A DNA stretch of 64,000 bases from Bradyrhizobium aeschynomenes (GCF_013178945.1 NZ_JABFDM010000002.1:682001-746000), one strand, 5' to 3'. Numbered from the stretch's first letter, positions 37,863 to 46,516 are shown. Numbers and translations: made by a program. Notes: generated from the sequence alone by a model not told the origin.

Positions 37863-39191
37863 ATGACAGACCAGGCGATCGAGCCTGCCGTAGAGCCCGC
37901 TACGACGTTCAGCGACGTCGAGCGGCGCATCAAGGCCATCCTGATCGGCTCCGCCGGCAATCTGGTCGAATGGTACGACTTCTACGCCTACACGGCATTC
38001 GCCTTGTACTTCGCGCCGGCGTTCTTCCCGTCGAAGGACCCCGTCGTCGAGCAGCTCAACGCGGCCGTGGTGTTCGCCGCGACCTTCCTGATGCGCCCGC
38101 TCGGCGGCTGGCTGTTCGGCTACCTTGCCGACCAATATGGCCGCAGGCTGTCGCTGACGGTCTCCGTGCTCTGCATGTGCTTCGGCTCGCTGATCATCGC
38201 GGTGACGCCGACCTACGCCACCATCGGCATCGCCGCGCCGATCATCCTGGCGCTCGCCCGCGTCATCGAAGGCCTCAGTCTCGGCGGCGAATACGGCGCC
38301 AGCGCCACCTATCTCTCGGAGGTCGCCGACGCCAAGCATCGCGGCTTCTATTCCAGCTTCCAATACGTCACCCTGATCGGCGGCCAGCTCACCGCGATCG
38401 TCGTGCTGCTGCTGCTGCTGCAGAAGGTGTTTCTGACCACCGAGGAGCTCAAGGCCTGGGGCTGGCGCATTCCCTTCTTCATCGGCGCCTGCCTTGCGAT
38501 CTTCGTCGCGGTGATGCGGCGCAATCTGCACGAGACCGAGGCGTTCGTGGAAGCCAAGAAGAAGGCGGGCTCGTCGAGCTCGATGGCCGCTCTGTTCAGA
38601 TATCCGCGCGAGCTGCTGCTGGTCGTCGGCCTCACGGCGGGCGGTACCGCCGCATTCTACACCTTCACGACCTACATGCAGACTTTCGTGAAGCTGTCGG
38701 TCGGCCTCACCGAGGACCAGACCACGATGGTGATCTTCGGCTCGCTGCTGTTCGCCTGCGTGCTGCAGCCGCTGTACGGCGCGATCTCCGACCGGATCGG
38801 CCGCAAGCCGCTCCTGATCTTCTTCGGCATCGCCGGCACCCTGTCGACGATCCCGATCCTGACCGCGCTCAAGGCCACCAAGGAGCCGTTCACCGCCTTC
38901 CTGCTGATCTGCGGCGCCTGGATCTTCACGGCCGGTTACACCTCGATCAACGCGGTGGTGAAGGCGGAGCTGTTCCCGACCAACATCCGCGCGCTCGGCG
39001 TCGGCCTGCCCTATGCGATCACGGTCTCGCTGTTCGGCGGCACTGCGCCCGCGATCGCGCTGTACTTCAAGAGCATCGGGCACGAAACCTGGTTCTACTA
39101 TTACCTCTCCGGCGTGATCTTCCTCTCGCTGCTCATCTATGCGACCATGCGCGACACCAAGCATGCGTCCGCCATGCACAGGCATGAATGA
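37863..39191 (+). CDS. MFS metabolite:H+ symporter (alpha-ketoglutarate permease / MHS type)
   Basis: 442 residues from the ATG at 37863 with GGAGA upstream. MHS-family hallmarks: SAGNLVEWYDFYAYTAFALYFAPAFFP, LMRPLGGWLFGYLADQYGRR and GLSLGGEYGASATYLSEVA, with twelve membrane helices. The family imports organic acids, betaines or aromatic acids by proton symport. Position after an amidase and near the tartrate dehydrogenase suggests a small organic acid, but the substrate is not determinable. Confidence 0.87.
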   Translation: MTDQAIEPAVEPATTFSDVERRIKAILIGSAGNLVEWYDFYAYTAFALYFAPAFFPSKDPVVEQLNAAVVFAATFLMRPLGGWLFGYLADQYGRRLSLTVSVLCMCFGSLIIAVTPTYATIGIAAPIILALARVIEGLSLGGEYGASATYLSEVADAKHRGFYSSFQYVTLIGGQLTAIVVLLLLLQKVFLTTEELKAWGWRIPFFIGACLAIFVAVMRRNLHETEAFVEAKKKAGSSSSMAALFRYPRELLLVVGLTAGGTAAFYTFTTYMQTFVKLSVGLTEDQTTMVIFGSLLFACVLQPLYGAISDRIGRKPLLIFFGIAGTLSTIPILTALKATKEPFTAFLLICGAWIFTAGYTSINAVVKAELFPTNIRALGVGLPYAITVSLFGGTAPAIALYFKSIGHETWFYYYLSGVIFLSLLIYATMRDTKHASAMHRHE

Positions 39192-39229
39192 GCGCGTGAA
39201 TGAGCCGCACGAATTGACGAGGTGCCGAC

Positions 39230-39892
39230 ATGGCAGACGAGTCCGGGCTGCCGCCCGAGAGCAAGCTGACCCGCAGCAAGGAGCGCTGGGCGCGCGAAGG
39301 CAAATTCCTGACCGGCCGCATCGTCAGGCCGGAGGACCAGCGCCTGCCGCCGGGCCAGCATCTGACCCGCGACTGGCCAGTGCTCGATCTCGGCCTGACG
39401 CCGTCGATCACATCCGAGCGCTGGCGGCTCGACGTCTATGGTGCGGTCGAAAATCCACTGTTCTGGGATTTCGCGGCCTTCCGCGCCCAGGAGCAGCGCC
39501 AGTTCGTCTCCGACATTCATTGCGTCACGACATGGTCGCGCTACGACAATCAATGGGAAGGTCTCGCCACGCGCGACCTGCTCGCCGCCTGCCGGCCGCG
39601 CGGCACCGCCGACTTCGTCGTGCTGCATTCCTATGACGGCTACACCACCAACCTGACGCTCGAGGATTTCGCCGCCGAGGACGCGCTGCTCGCGCACAGC
39701 TGGTCCGGCGCGCCGATCACCGGGGAGCATGGCGGCCCGGTGCGCGTCGTGGTGCCGCATCTGTATTTCTGGAAGAGCGCGAAATGGCTGAAGGCGATCG
39801 AGTTTCTCGACGCCGACAAGCCCGGCTATTGGGAGGTCCGCGGCTATCACAACCGCGGCGATCCCTGGGCCGAGCAACGCTATTCGGAGTGA
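39230..39892 (+). CDS. Molybdopterin-dependent oxidoreductase of the sulfite oxidase / YedY family
   Basis: 220 residues; ATG with GAGG upstream. It contains the oxidoreductase molybdopterin-binding domain: the W-x-L-x-V-x-G entry (ERWRLDVYGAVENP), the molybdenum-ligand Cys in DIHCVTTWSRYDNQWEGL, and GGPVRVVVPHLYFWKSAKWLK. There is no Tat or Sec signal, unlike periplasmic MsrP/YedY, so a cytoplasmic location is inferred. It forms no operon with the MFS gene apart from its closeness (38 bases), which may still allow co-transcription. Confidence 0.84.
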   Translation: MADESGLPPESKLTRSKERWAREGKFLTGRIVRPEDQRLPPGQHLTRDWPVLDLGLTPSITSERWRLDVYGAVENPLFWDFAAFRAQEQRQFVSDIHCVTTWSRYDNQWEGLATRDLLAACRPRGTADFVVLHSYDGYTTNLTLEDFAAEDALLAHSWSGAPITGEHGGPVRVVVPHLYFWKSAKWLKAIEFLDADKPGYWEVRGYHNRGDPWAEQRYSE

Positions 39893-39908
39893 TGGGCCTA
39901 ACCGACTC

Positions 39909-39941
39909 GTAGGGTGGCACGTGTAGCTTTGCCCGCCCTAC
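39909..39941. repeat. Short family E repeat (copy 2)
   Basis: GTAGGGTGG and the inverted CCGCCCTAC with CTTTGCCC inside, a condensed version of the unit at 32.34 kb. Confidence 0.55.
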
Positions 39942-39986
39942 TCGCCGAATCGCTGCTAACATTCCAGAGCGGCTGCGCGATACAGC

Positions 39987-40142
39987 GCCCTCTCCCCTTG
40001 TGGGAGAGGGCATCTCCGGCCTATCCAATCACTCGATTGGGTGAGGGGTCTCTCTCCACGAATACCTTGCTCGCGGCATACCCCTCACCCAACCGAGCCC
40101 GCAGCACTTTCCTACATGCCCTCTCCCACAAGGGGAGAGGGC
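39987..40142. repeat. Nested inverted-repeat element, family C, about 156 bases
   Basis: Outer arms CCCTCTCCCCTTGTGGGAG (from 39988) and CTCCCACAAGGGGAGAGGG (to 40142) enclose inner arms TTGGGTGAGGGGT and ACCCCTCACCCAA (near 40037 and 40079). Each outer arm is itself a small hairpin. It looks like a miniature folded element and occupies most of the 311-base gap after the molybdo-oxidoreductase gene. Confidence 0.75.
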
Positions 40143-40203
40143 GCAGTCATGACCAGCAGGCTGACGATCTGATCGTCATATCCGAACGTGCCAGAGACGC
40201 AGC

Positions 40204-40569
40204 ATGGAGTTCACCTCAGAGACCGGCAAGATCCCCAAGGGCTATGGGTACCTGCTCAAGCCTTCCGTCATCCTCGCCGCGCTGACCGCACAGGATCTCG
40301 GCGGCATTCGCATTCATCTCGTCCGCAGCCACGGCCGGCGCCTGTTCGATGCGCGCTACAGGCCGCCGGACGGCGACATTCCCTATGAGCGTCTCAACAT
40401 CAAGGTCGGCACCGCGCACGAGCGCGACCTGCCCCCGCTTCGCCGTCAGGCGAAGGAGGAAGGCCTTCCGACGCTGGTGCAATGGATTTCCGATCTCGTC
40501 GCGCAGGATCTGCCGACGGCGATCCGGAACGGCGAACAGGTCATCGAGCTGATCCCTCAACGGGAGTGA
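40204..40569 (+). CDS. Small soluble protein of unknown function
   Basis: 121 residues beginning MEFTSETGKIPKGYGYLLKPS; mixed alpha/beta composition with no membrane helix. Protein-like codon use and a normal amino-acid balance support coding, though the ribosome site is weak. I do not recognise the family. It is isolated between dispersed repeats and so is probably monocistronic. Confidence 0.55.
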   Translation: MEFTSETGKIPKGYGYLLKPSVILAALTAQDLGGIRIHLVRSHGRRLFDARYRPPDGDIPYERLNIKVGTAHERDLPPLRRQAKEEGLPTLVQWISDLVAQDLPTAIRNGEQVIELIPQRE

Positions 40570-40670
40570 TCGTGGCGTGACTGGTGAGACCGATCGCGGG
40601 TCCGGGCTGATCGCTGTGCAATCGCCAATAAGCCAACCTCGTAACGAGCGAGATTGCCAATTAGTCACTC

Positions 40671-40756
40671 CGTCATGCCCGGGCTTGTCCCGGGTATCCA
40701 CGTCGTTCCCAGGGTGCCGAACGACGTGGATGGCCGGGACACGCCCGGCCATGACG
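40671..40756. repeat. Dispersed palindromic repeat, family D
   Basis: GTCATGCCCGGGCTTGTCCC at the left is inverted as GGGACACGCCCGGCCATGAC at the right, with internal CCACGTCGTT / AACGACGTGG arms. This is a long hairpin of a type I recall as common in Bradyrhizobium. Confidence 0.8.
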
Positions 40757-40844
40757 ATGAGGAGACAGGTGAGCGCAAAACTCCGATCGTGGATAACCAG
40801 CGCCCGGGCGGTGTTGCCGCCATCGACAAACCTAGCATCCCAAA

Positions 40845-41262
40845 ACATTCCCTCTTGACGATTTCTGAAAATCGTGATTTACTCTCCGCCATCCCGCCTC
40901 GTTGCAGAGGGACGGATCGCGATCGTCACGGACGTGGAGCGCGGGATGCGGTGGGCGCGACGGGTCGCAGCGTGGGTCTCCATGCGGACGAACGGTCCGG
41001 CGCGCACGGCGAAATCGTGTGGTCTTGACGCCGCGGCGCTGGCGTCAAATCGCGGTGCTGTTGACGCGCATCGCGGTGACGGGGGCAAGACAGCCGTTCC
41101 CCGGAGAGAGCACGTATAAGCCGTTCCAACCATTGCGCAGGGAAGGCCGGGATGTCCTTTGGCCGAACCTGTGGTACCTGCCGCCTGCATTTTTTTCCGC
41201 AGGCGGGCCATGGGGGCGGCAGGCTCCCGACCTTCCCTGCGCCCTCTCGCTTGTGAGAGGCG
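40845..41262 (-). repeat. About 420-bp structured intergenic element (family G), function unknown
   Basis: No coding frame looks real. Visible parts: TTTCTGAAAATC near its right-reading start (40859-40872), an 8-bp hairpin CCGCCTGC / GCAGGCGG around A-T7-CC (41179-41205), and CTGCCGCC with GGCGGCAG framing that hairpin. I recall very similar sequence at several places in Bradyrhizobium-group genomes, usually mis-annotated as short hypothetical proteins; this is memory, not a search. The minus-strand orientation is a guess. Confidence 0.5.
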
Positions 41263-41379
41263 CGACGATCCGCACAACTCGGGCCCGTAGAGGCCGCGAG
41301 ATGGCATCTTCATATCTGAAGTTGATGCAGATGCAGCACGAGATCGTTACTGAACTGACGTCCTCGCGTGATTGCCGAG

Positions 41380-41478
41380 CCCCTGGATCGCTTCACTGCG
41401 CTCGCGATGACGGAGCGTGTAGAGCATCCGCTGCCCGCCACGACCGTCATTGCGAGCGCAAGCGAAGCAATCCAGGGG
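41380..41478. repeat. Dispersed repeat, family A (copy 3)
   Basis: CCCTGGATCGCTTCACTGCG and the inverted GCGAGCGCAAGCGAAGCAA arm about 70 bases later. It lies 110 bases before the hydrolase-OsmC gene. Confidence 0.75.
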
Positions 41479-41590
41479 CAGCGCGAAAGGTGCCGATCGT
41501 TTCCGGGCACCGACACATGCAGGCCCGATCTGCTATATGGCAATGTGAGGCGTCATCGCCGCAAGCGGGCAAAACGAGGGGGAACACATC

Positions 41591-42808
41591 ATGCCAACCG
41601 AACGTTTCCAGTTTGAAGGCGCAGGCGGCGATCAATTGTCGGCGGCGCTCGACCTGCCCGACAGCGCGCCGCGGGCGTATGCGCTGTTCGCGCATTGCTT
41701 CTCCTGCGGCAAGGACACCCACGCAGCGAGGCGCATCGCGATGGCGCTCACGGCGCATGGCATCGCGGTGCTGCGGTTCGACTTCACCGGCCTCGGCTCC
41801 AGCGAGGGCGACTTCGCGAATACCACGTTCTCCTCCAACGTCGCCGACCTCATCCGTGCCGCCGATCATCTGCGTGAGACACGACAGGCGCCGGCCATCC
41901 TCATCGGCCACAGCCTCGGCGGCGCCGCGGTGCTGGCGGCGGCCGGCGACATCCCGGATGCGAAGGCCGTGGTGACGATCGCTGCCCCTTCCGATCCGGC
42001 CCATGTCACGGACATGTTCAAGGACAGCCTCGAGGCGATCCGCCGCGACGGCTCGGCCGAGGTCTCGCTGGCGGGTCGTCCGTTCCGCATCAGCAGTTCG
42101 TTCCTCGACGACGTCGCCGAGCAGCGATTGCTCGACAAGGTCAAGCATCTGCACAAGGCGCTCTTGGTGATGCATTCGCCCGTCGACGACACCGTGGGCA
42201 TCGACAATGCGACCCACATCTTCGTCGCGGCCAGGCATCCGAAGAGCTTCATCTCGCTGGACCATGCCGATCATCTCATCAGCAGCAGGCTGGATGCCGC
42301 CTATATCGCCGAGGTGATCGCGAGCTGGGCCGGCCGCTACGTCGCACCCGCGGCCGTCGAGCCCGCGGCCACGGATGGTCCGCGCGATGTCGTCGTGCGC
42401 GAGACCCGCTCCAGCAAGCTGCAGCAGAGCATCGCGCTCGGACCGCATCGCTTGACGGCCGACGAGCCGCTGTCGGTCGGCGGCCAGGACACCGGCCCCG
42501 GCCCCTACGATTTGCTGCTCGCCGCGCTCGGCGCCTGCACCTCGATGACGATGCGGCTCTATGCCGACCGCAAAGCGCTGCCGCTCGATCGGCTCACCGT
42601 GACTCTGCGCCATAGCAAGATCCATGCGGAGGATTGCGCAGAGTGCGAGACCAAGGTCGGCCTGATCGATCAGCTCGAGCGCGAGATCCACATGGACGGC
42701 GCGCTCGATCAGGAGCAGCGCAAGAAGCTGATGGAGATCGCCGACAAATGCCCGGTGCACCGGACCCTGACATCGGAGATCCGCATCGTCACGCGCGCGG
42801 CGGAGTGA
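41591..42808 (+). CDS. Alpha/beta hydrolase fused to an OsmC domain
   Basis: 405 residues; ATG with GAGGGGG upstream. Residues about 1-255 form an alpha/beta hydrolase with nucleophile elbow GHSLGG, acid region HSPVDDTVG and a final DHADH histidine. Residues about 265-405 form an OsmC/Ohr domain with both redox cysteines, in [13 protein letters not shown] and DKCPVHRTL. OsmC proteins reduce organic hydroperoxides; the hydrolase may release or de-esterify a peroxide substrate. This domain order is a known bifunctional architecture. It stands alone. Confidence 0.88.
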   Translation: MPTERFQFEGAGGDQLSAALDLPDSAPRAYALFAHCFSCGKDTHAARRIAMALTAHGIAVLRFDFTGLGSSEGDFANTTFSSNVADLIRAADHLRETRQAPAILIGHSLGGAAVLAAAGDIPDAKAVVTIAAPSDPAHVTDMFKDSLEAIRRDGSAEVSLAGRPFRISSSFLDDVAEQRLLDKVKHLHKALLVMHSPVDDTVGIDNATHIFVAARHPKSFISLDHADHLISSRLDAAYIAEVIASWAGRYVAPAAVEPAATDGPRDVVVRETRSSKLQQSIALGPHRLTADEPLSVGGQDTGPGPYDLLLAALGACTSMTMRLYADRKALPLDRLTVTLRHSKIHAEDCAECETKVGLIDQLEREIHMDGALDQEQRKKLMEIADKCPVHRTLTSEIRIVTRAAE

Positions 42809-42825
42809 CCTCATTCACTCCGTCC

Positions 42826-42886
42826 CAACCACCGTCATTCCGGGGCAACGCCGCAGGCCTTGAAGCCGGAATGACGGTCGTTGTGA
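42826..42886. repeat. Short hairpin repeat between convergent genes (family F-like)
   Basis: GTCATTCCGG and its inverse CCGGAATGAC, with an internal GGCAACGCCGC. It separates the hydrolase-OsmC gene from the convergent YeeE/YedE gene and may terminate both. Confidence 0.6.
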
Positions 42887-42896
42887 CACAATGAGA

Positions 42897-43952
42897 CTAA
42901 TGCGCCGGCTGTGGCTCGATCTTCAACGGCCGCACGCGCAGCGCGCCGCGCAAGCCCAACGCGGTGCCAACGAAAATTCCCGCGATCGCCACGAACGATG
43001 GCAGCGCCAGGGTCGACAGTCCCGTCAGCCCCTGCCCGACCGAGCAGCCTAGCGCCATGACGCCGCCGATCCCCATCAGCGCGGCACCGCCGGCCGAGCG
43101 CAGCATATGATGCGGCGAGTGGAAGCCTTCGAGCTTGAAGCGGCGCGTGACCACGGCGGCCACGAGGCTGCCGGCCAGCACGCCGGCCACCGTGGCGATG
43201 CCGAAGCTCACCGTCGAACCGGTCGAGAGCATCACATATTGCAAGGCATCGGCGATCGGAGCGACGAAGGTCAACGAGGCCACCGGCACCGGGTTGAAAT
43301 CGTCAGCGCCAAGATACCCGGTCGCGAACCAGCCCGCAGCGATCAGCAGGCCGACAATGAGACCGGCGAGCATCTGCCCCGGCGCGCGCCGGAATGGCGC
43401 ATGCGCGAAGGAAAAGACGATCAGCAGGCCGCCGAGCGCGAGCGCCGGCAGCAGCCGCGCCGGCGCACCGTGCAGCCCACCGACCGAGAGCAGCGCGGGG
43501 AGCGACGTCGCCGTTGCCGTTGTCTGGGACGTCTGCATCAGCGCGATACGCAGCGGCGCGATCAGGCCCTTCAAGGTCATCTCGGCCGCGACCGCCAGCA
43601 CGATCACCACGACGAAGGAGCGCAGATTGCCGCAGCCAAGCAGCACAAGCGCGCGCGAGCCGCAGCCATTCGCCAGCACCATGCCGTAGCCGAACAGGAC
43701 GCCGCCGGCGAACATCAGCGGCACCGAGAAGGCCGGCTGCAGATAGATCGACTTGCCGAGATCGACAGCGCCATTGGCTGCAAGCAACTGCGTGGCGATG
43801 ACTGCCGTCCCCATCGCCAGGGCGTAGGTCCGGACCAGACGGCCGTCGCCATCGGCCCACCAGCCGCGCAGGCTGCTCATCATGCAGAAGCCGCTGAGCA
43901 GACCGACGGCGCCATACAACAGGCCAATTCCAAGACCGGCCATGATGGCCAC
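42897..43952 (-). CDS. YeeE/YedE family sulfur-compound transporter
   Basis: About 351 residues from a GTG at 43952 (VAIMAGLGIG), which has GGAAG eight bases upstream; the ATG at 43943 is the alternative. Nine or ten membrane helices in two related halves. The conserved cysteine motifs of the thiosulfate channel family are present: NGCGSRALVLLGCGNLRS in the first half and ALGCSVGQGLTGLSTLA in the second. The family passes thiosulfate or related sulfur species across the inner membrane. Divergent from paaI. Confidence 0.82.
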   Translation of the reverse strand: MAIMAGLGIGLLYGAVGLLSGFCMMSSLRGWWADGDGRLVRTYALAMGTAVIATQLLAANGAVDLGKSIYLQPAFSVPLMFAGGVLFGYGMVLANGCGSRALVLLGCGNLRSFVVVIVLAVAAEMTLKGLIAPLRIALMQTSQTTATATSLPALLSVGGLHGAPARLLPALALGGLLIVFSFAHAPFRRAPGQMLAGLIVGLLIAAGWFATGYLGADDFNPVPVASLTFVAPIADALQYVMLSTGSTVSFGIATVAGVLAGSLVAAVVTRRFKLEGFHSPHHMLRSAGGAALMGIGGVMALGCSVGQGLTGLSTLALPSFVAIAGIFVGTALGLRGALRVRPLKIEPQPAH

Positions 43953-44037
43953 ATCAGCAGCTTCCGGCACGCGCGGGAGTCCTTCTGGTTGCGGAAAGGA
44001 GGCGGCGGCACGCGGGCTGCGCAAGCATCGCTTTCGC

Positions 44038-44066
44038 TTGACGCGCGCGGAATATTCGCCACGATA
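44038..44066 (+). promoter_or_regulatory. Candidate sigma-70-type promoter for paaI
   Basis: TTGACG (44038-44043) and ACGATA (44061-44066) with 17 bases between. The predicted transcription start falls near 44073, just before the palindrome at 44087. Confidence 0.4.
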
Positions 44067-44086
44067 TCGCGCTTAACTAGTTCAGA

Positions 44087-44106
44087 ATGCTTGTTCCAAC
44101 AAGCAT
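44087..44106. promoter_or_regulatory. Perfect 20-base palindrome in the paaI promoter region
   Basis: ATGCTTGTT and AACAAGCAT are perfect nine-base arms around CC. Placed just downstream of the predicted promoter, it is well positioned for repression by a TetR- or MarR-type dimer. It is unlike the palindrome at paaX/paaA, so a second regulator is implied. Confidence 0.5.
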
Positions 44107-44123
44107 CAGCGGGAGAGAACGCC

Positions 44124-44189
44124 GTGGTTTCACCAGCGCATCCTCATGCGCCGATTCTGGCCGGTGCGCGGCCGGAGGCCCGCCCATGA
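44124..44189 (+). CDS. Putative 21-residue leader peptide translationally coupled to paaI
   Basis: A GTG at 44124 has GGGAG eight bases upstream and opens a 21-codon frame (VVSPAHPHAPILAGARPEARP). Its TGA (44187-44189) overlaps the paaI ATG (44186) as ATGA. The strong ribosome site and exact overlap suggest translational coupling or a leader; chance is not excluded. Confidence 0.35.
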   Translation: MVSPAHPHAPILAGARPEARP

Positions 44190-44647
44190 GCGGAGCGGCG
44201 CCACTCTCTCCCGACGCCCTCGCCCGGGCCTGCGCCGACGCGATGTGGCAGGACGATCGCGCCAGCCAGGGGCTGGGCATGCAGATCATCGAGATCGGTC
44301 CGGGCCGCGCGACCCTGCGGATGACGATTCAGCCGCACATGGTCAACGGCCATGGCATCGCCCATGGCGGCTTCATCTTCACGCTGGCCGATTCCGCCTT
44401 CGCATTCGCCTGCAACTCCCACAACGACCGCACCGTGGCGGCCCAGGGCAGCATCAGCTTCATCCGGCCGGGCAAGCTCGGCGATGTCCTGACCGCCCGT
44501 GCGCACGAAGTGTCGCGCAGCGGGCGCTCCGGCATCTACGACGTTCGCGTCACCGTGGAAGACACCGTGATCGCCGAGTTTCGCGGCCATTCCCGCAGCA
44601 TCGGCGGCACACTGGTCCCGGGCGGCGCGCCCGAGGCCGCACGCTGA
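44186..44647 (+). CDS. paaI: Phenylacetyl-CoA thioesterase
   Basis: 153 residues from the ATG at 44186 with GGAGG upstream; the longer frame from 44087 begins inside the operator. Hot-dog fold thioesterase: NGHGIAHGGFIFTLADSAFAFACNS contains the catalytic Asp of the PaaI class (ADSAFA), and QGSISFIRPGKLGDVLTARAHE follows. PaaI removes CoA from dead-end ring-oxidised CoA thioesters and so protects the CoA pool during phenylacetate catabolism. It lies 42 bases before paaK. Confidence 0.88.
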   Translation: MSGAAPLSPDALARACADAMWQDDRASQGLGMQIIEIGPGRATLRMTIQPHMVNGHGIAHGGFIFTLADSAFAFACNSHNDRTVAAQGSISFIRPGKLGDVLTARAHEVSRSGRSGIYDVRVTVEDTVIAEFRGHSRSIGGTLVPGGAPEAAR

Positions 44648-44689
44648 CCCATTCCTTGCCACCGCCGCTCCGCCGGAGGACCTGACCCC

Positions 44690-46012
44690 ATGACCAAGCT
44701 TCAATCGGCCGGCGCTTACGTGCCCGAGATGGACGACACCGAGCGCGCCTCGCGCGACCAGATCATGACGCTGCAGACCCAACGCCTCGCCTGGTCGCTG
44801 AAGCACGCCTATGACAACGTCGCCCATTACCGCCAGGCGTTCGACAAGGCCGGCGTTCATCCGTCAGACTTCCGCGAGCTCGCCGACCTCGCCAAGTTTC
44901 CGTTCACGGTGAAGACCGACCTGCGCGACAACTACCCGTTCAACATGTTCGCCGTGCCGCGCGAGCAACTGGTTCGGGTCCACGCCTCCTCGGGCACGAC
45001 CGGCAAGCCGATCGTCGTCGGCTACACCAAAAACGATATCGCGACATGGTCGGCCGTGATGGCGCGCTCGATCCGTGCCGCCGGCGGCCGCGGCGGCATG
45101 ATCATCCACAATGCGTATGGCTATGGCCTGTTCACCGGCGGCCTCGGCGTCCATTACGGCGCCGAGGAGCTCGGCTGTACCGTGGTGCCGATCTCCGGCG
45201 GCATGACCGAGCGGCAGGTGCAGCTGATCAACGATTTCCGCCCCGACATCATCACGGTGACGCCGAGCTACATGCTGGCGATCCTCGACGAGTTCAAGCG
45301 CCAGGGCCTCGATCCCCGGCAGAGCTCGCTGAAGATCGGCATCTTTGGCGCCGAGCCCTGGACCAATGCGATGCGCGCCGAGATCGAGGACGCGTTTGCG
45401 ATGGACGCCACCGACATTTACGGCCTGTCCGAGGTGATCGGCCCCGGCGTGGCGCAGGAGTGCCTCGAAACGAAGGACGGCCTGCACATCTGGGAGGATC
45501 ATTTCTACCCGGAGATCGTCGATCCCGACACCGGCCGCGTGCTGCCCGACGGCGAGATGGGCGAACTGGTGTTCACCTCGCTGACCAAGGAGGCCTTCCC
45601 CGTCATCCGCTACCGCACCCGCGATCTGACGCGGCTGCTGCCGGGCACCGCGCGGCCGGGCATGCGGCGCATGGAGAAGGTCACCGGCCGCTCCGACGAC
45701 ATGATCATCCTGCGCGGCGTCAACCTGTTCCCGTCGCAGATCGAGGAGATCCTGCTGACCACCGAATGGTGCGGCGGCCATTTCATGCTGGAATTGACGC
45801 GCGAAGGCCGCATGGACGAGCTGACGATCTACGCGGAGTCGCGCCCCGAGCATTGGGATGAGAGCGGGCTCGGCGAGCATGCGGAGAGGATCTCGATCCA
45901 CATCAAGAACACCATCGGCGTGACAGCGAAGGTGAAGGCCGTGCCGCCCGACACGCTGGAACGTTCGGCCGGCAAGGCCAAGCGGATCAAGGATCGGAGG
46001 CCGGCGGGATGA
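44690..46012 (+). CDS. paaK: Phenylacetate-CoA ligase
   Basis: 440 residues of the adenylate-forming family. The ATP-binding loop reads HASSGTTGKPIVVGYTKND; FGAEPWTNAMRAEIED, DIYGLSEVIGPGVAQEC and HIWEDHFYPEIVDP are PaaK-specific blocks; the hinge TGRSDDMIILRGVNLFPSQIEE and the C-terminal lysine region follow. It activates phenylacetate with ATP and CoA, the first step of the pathway, in the cytoplasm. Convergent with the paaABCDE operon. Confidence 0.93.
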   Translation: MTKLQSAGAYVPEMDDTERASRDQIMTLQTQRLAWSLKHAYDNVAHYRQAFDKAGVHPSDFRELADLAKFPFTVKTDLRDNYPFNMFAVPREQLVRVHASSGTTGKPIVVGYTKNDIATWSAVMARSIRAAGGRGGMIIHNAYGYGLFTGGLGVHYGAEELGCTVVPISGGMTERQVQLINDFRPDIITVTPSYMLAILDEFKRQGLDPRQSSLKIGIFGAEPWTNAMRAEIEDAFAMDATDIYGLSEVIGPGVAQECLETKDGLHIWEDHFYPEIVDPDTGRVLPDGEMGELVFTSLTKEAFPVIRYRTRDLTRLLPGTARPGMRRMEKVTGRSDDMIILRGVNLFPSQIEEILLTTEWCGGHFMLELTREGRMDELTIYAESRPEHWDESGLGEHAERISIHIKNTIGVTAKVKAVPPDTLERSAGKAKRIKDRRPAG

Positions 46013-46037
46013 TGCATCCTAGCTTTGCCATCTCACC

Positions 46038-46140
46038 CCTCATGGTGAGGAGCGCCGCAGGCGCGTCTCGAACCATGAGGCCACAGTGCAGGCCTCGCCC
46101 TTCGAGACCCCCGCCTGCGGCGGGCTGCTCAGAGTGAGGG
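46038..46140. repeat. Dispersed composite repeat, family B (copy 3), left of the GIY-YIG gene
   Basis: Unit 1 runs from CCTCATGGTGAGGAGCG to GTCTCGAACCATGAGG, unit 2 from CGCCCTTCGAGAC to GCTGCTCAGAGTGAGG. Same order and orientation as copy 4 at 46.5 kb, forming a direct repeat about 103 bases long. Confidence 0.85.
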
Positions 46141-46160
46141 TCGACAGTACGAGAAGTCTG

Positions 46161-46458
46161 ATGACCGAAGGAGCGTATCTCTACATCGTCCTCTGCGCCG
46201 ACGGCCGCCTCTATATCGGAACGACCAGAACGTCGCTGGAACTACGGGTGGCCCAGCACAATGACGGGACCTTCGGCGGCTACACGCTGACCCGTCGTCC
46301 CGTCAGATTGGTCTACGCGCAATGGTTCGAGCGGATCACGGACGCCATCGAAAGCGAACGCCGGTTGAAAAAGTGGAGCCGCGCCAAGAAAGACGCGCTT
46401 ATACGGCGATCTCGACGGCCTACGGGCTCTCTCGGCACGGAGAACGACTTTCAAGTGA
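46161..46458 (+). pseudogene. Frameshifted GIY-YIG nuclease-domain gene
   Basis: From the ATG at 46161, about 81 residues match the small GIY-YIG nuclease family (YLYIVLCADGRLYIGTTR, AQHNDGTFGGYTLTRRPVRLVY, ESERRLKKWSRAKKDALI). After Ile81 (46401-46403) the frame changes: the family-like end GDLDGLRALSARRTTFK is found in the +1 frame from 46405 and stops at 46458. In the original frame translation runs on through the flanking repeat to 46655. The simplest reading is a small indel at 46401-46405 in an originally roughly 98-residue gene. It is flanked by two direct copies of repeat family B. Confidence 0.65.
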
Positions 46459-46516
46459 AAACCTTCGCCGCGTCCAAACGGAGTTCAAAGCCCCAAGTCC
46501 GAGCAACGCCCCATCT

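Noticed and set aside
36360..39185. 941-codon open frame antiparallel to the amidase and MHS permease
   Set aside because: It runs across two unrelated recognised genes and has the composition of a GC-skew shadow; no domain is visible.
40902..41975. 357-codon frame running from the intergenic element into the hydrolase-OsmC gene
   Set aside because: It crosses two dispersed repeats and then follows the hydrolase gene out of frame; no family similarity.
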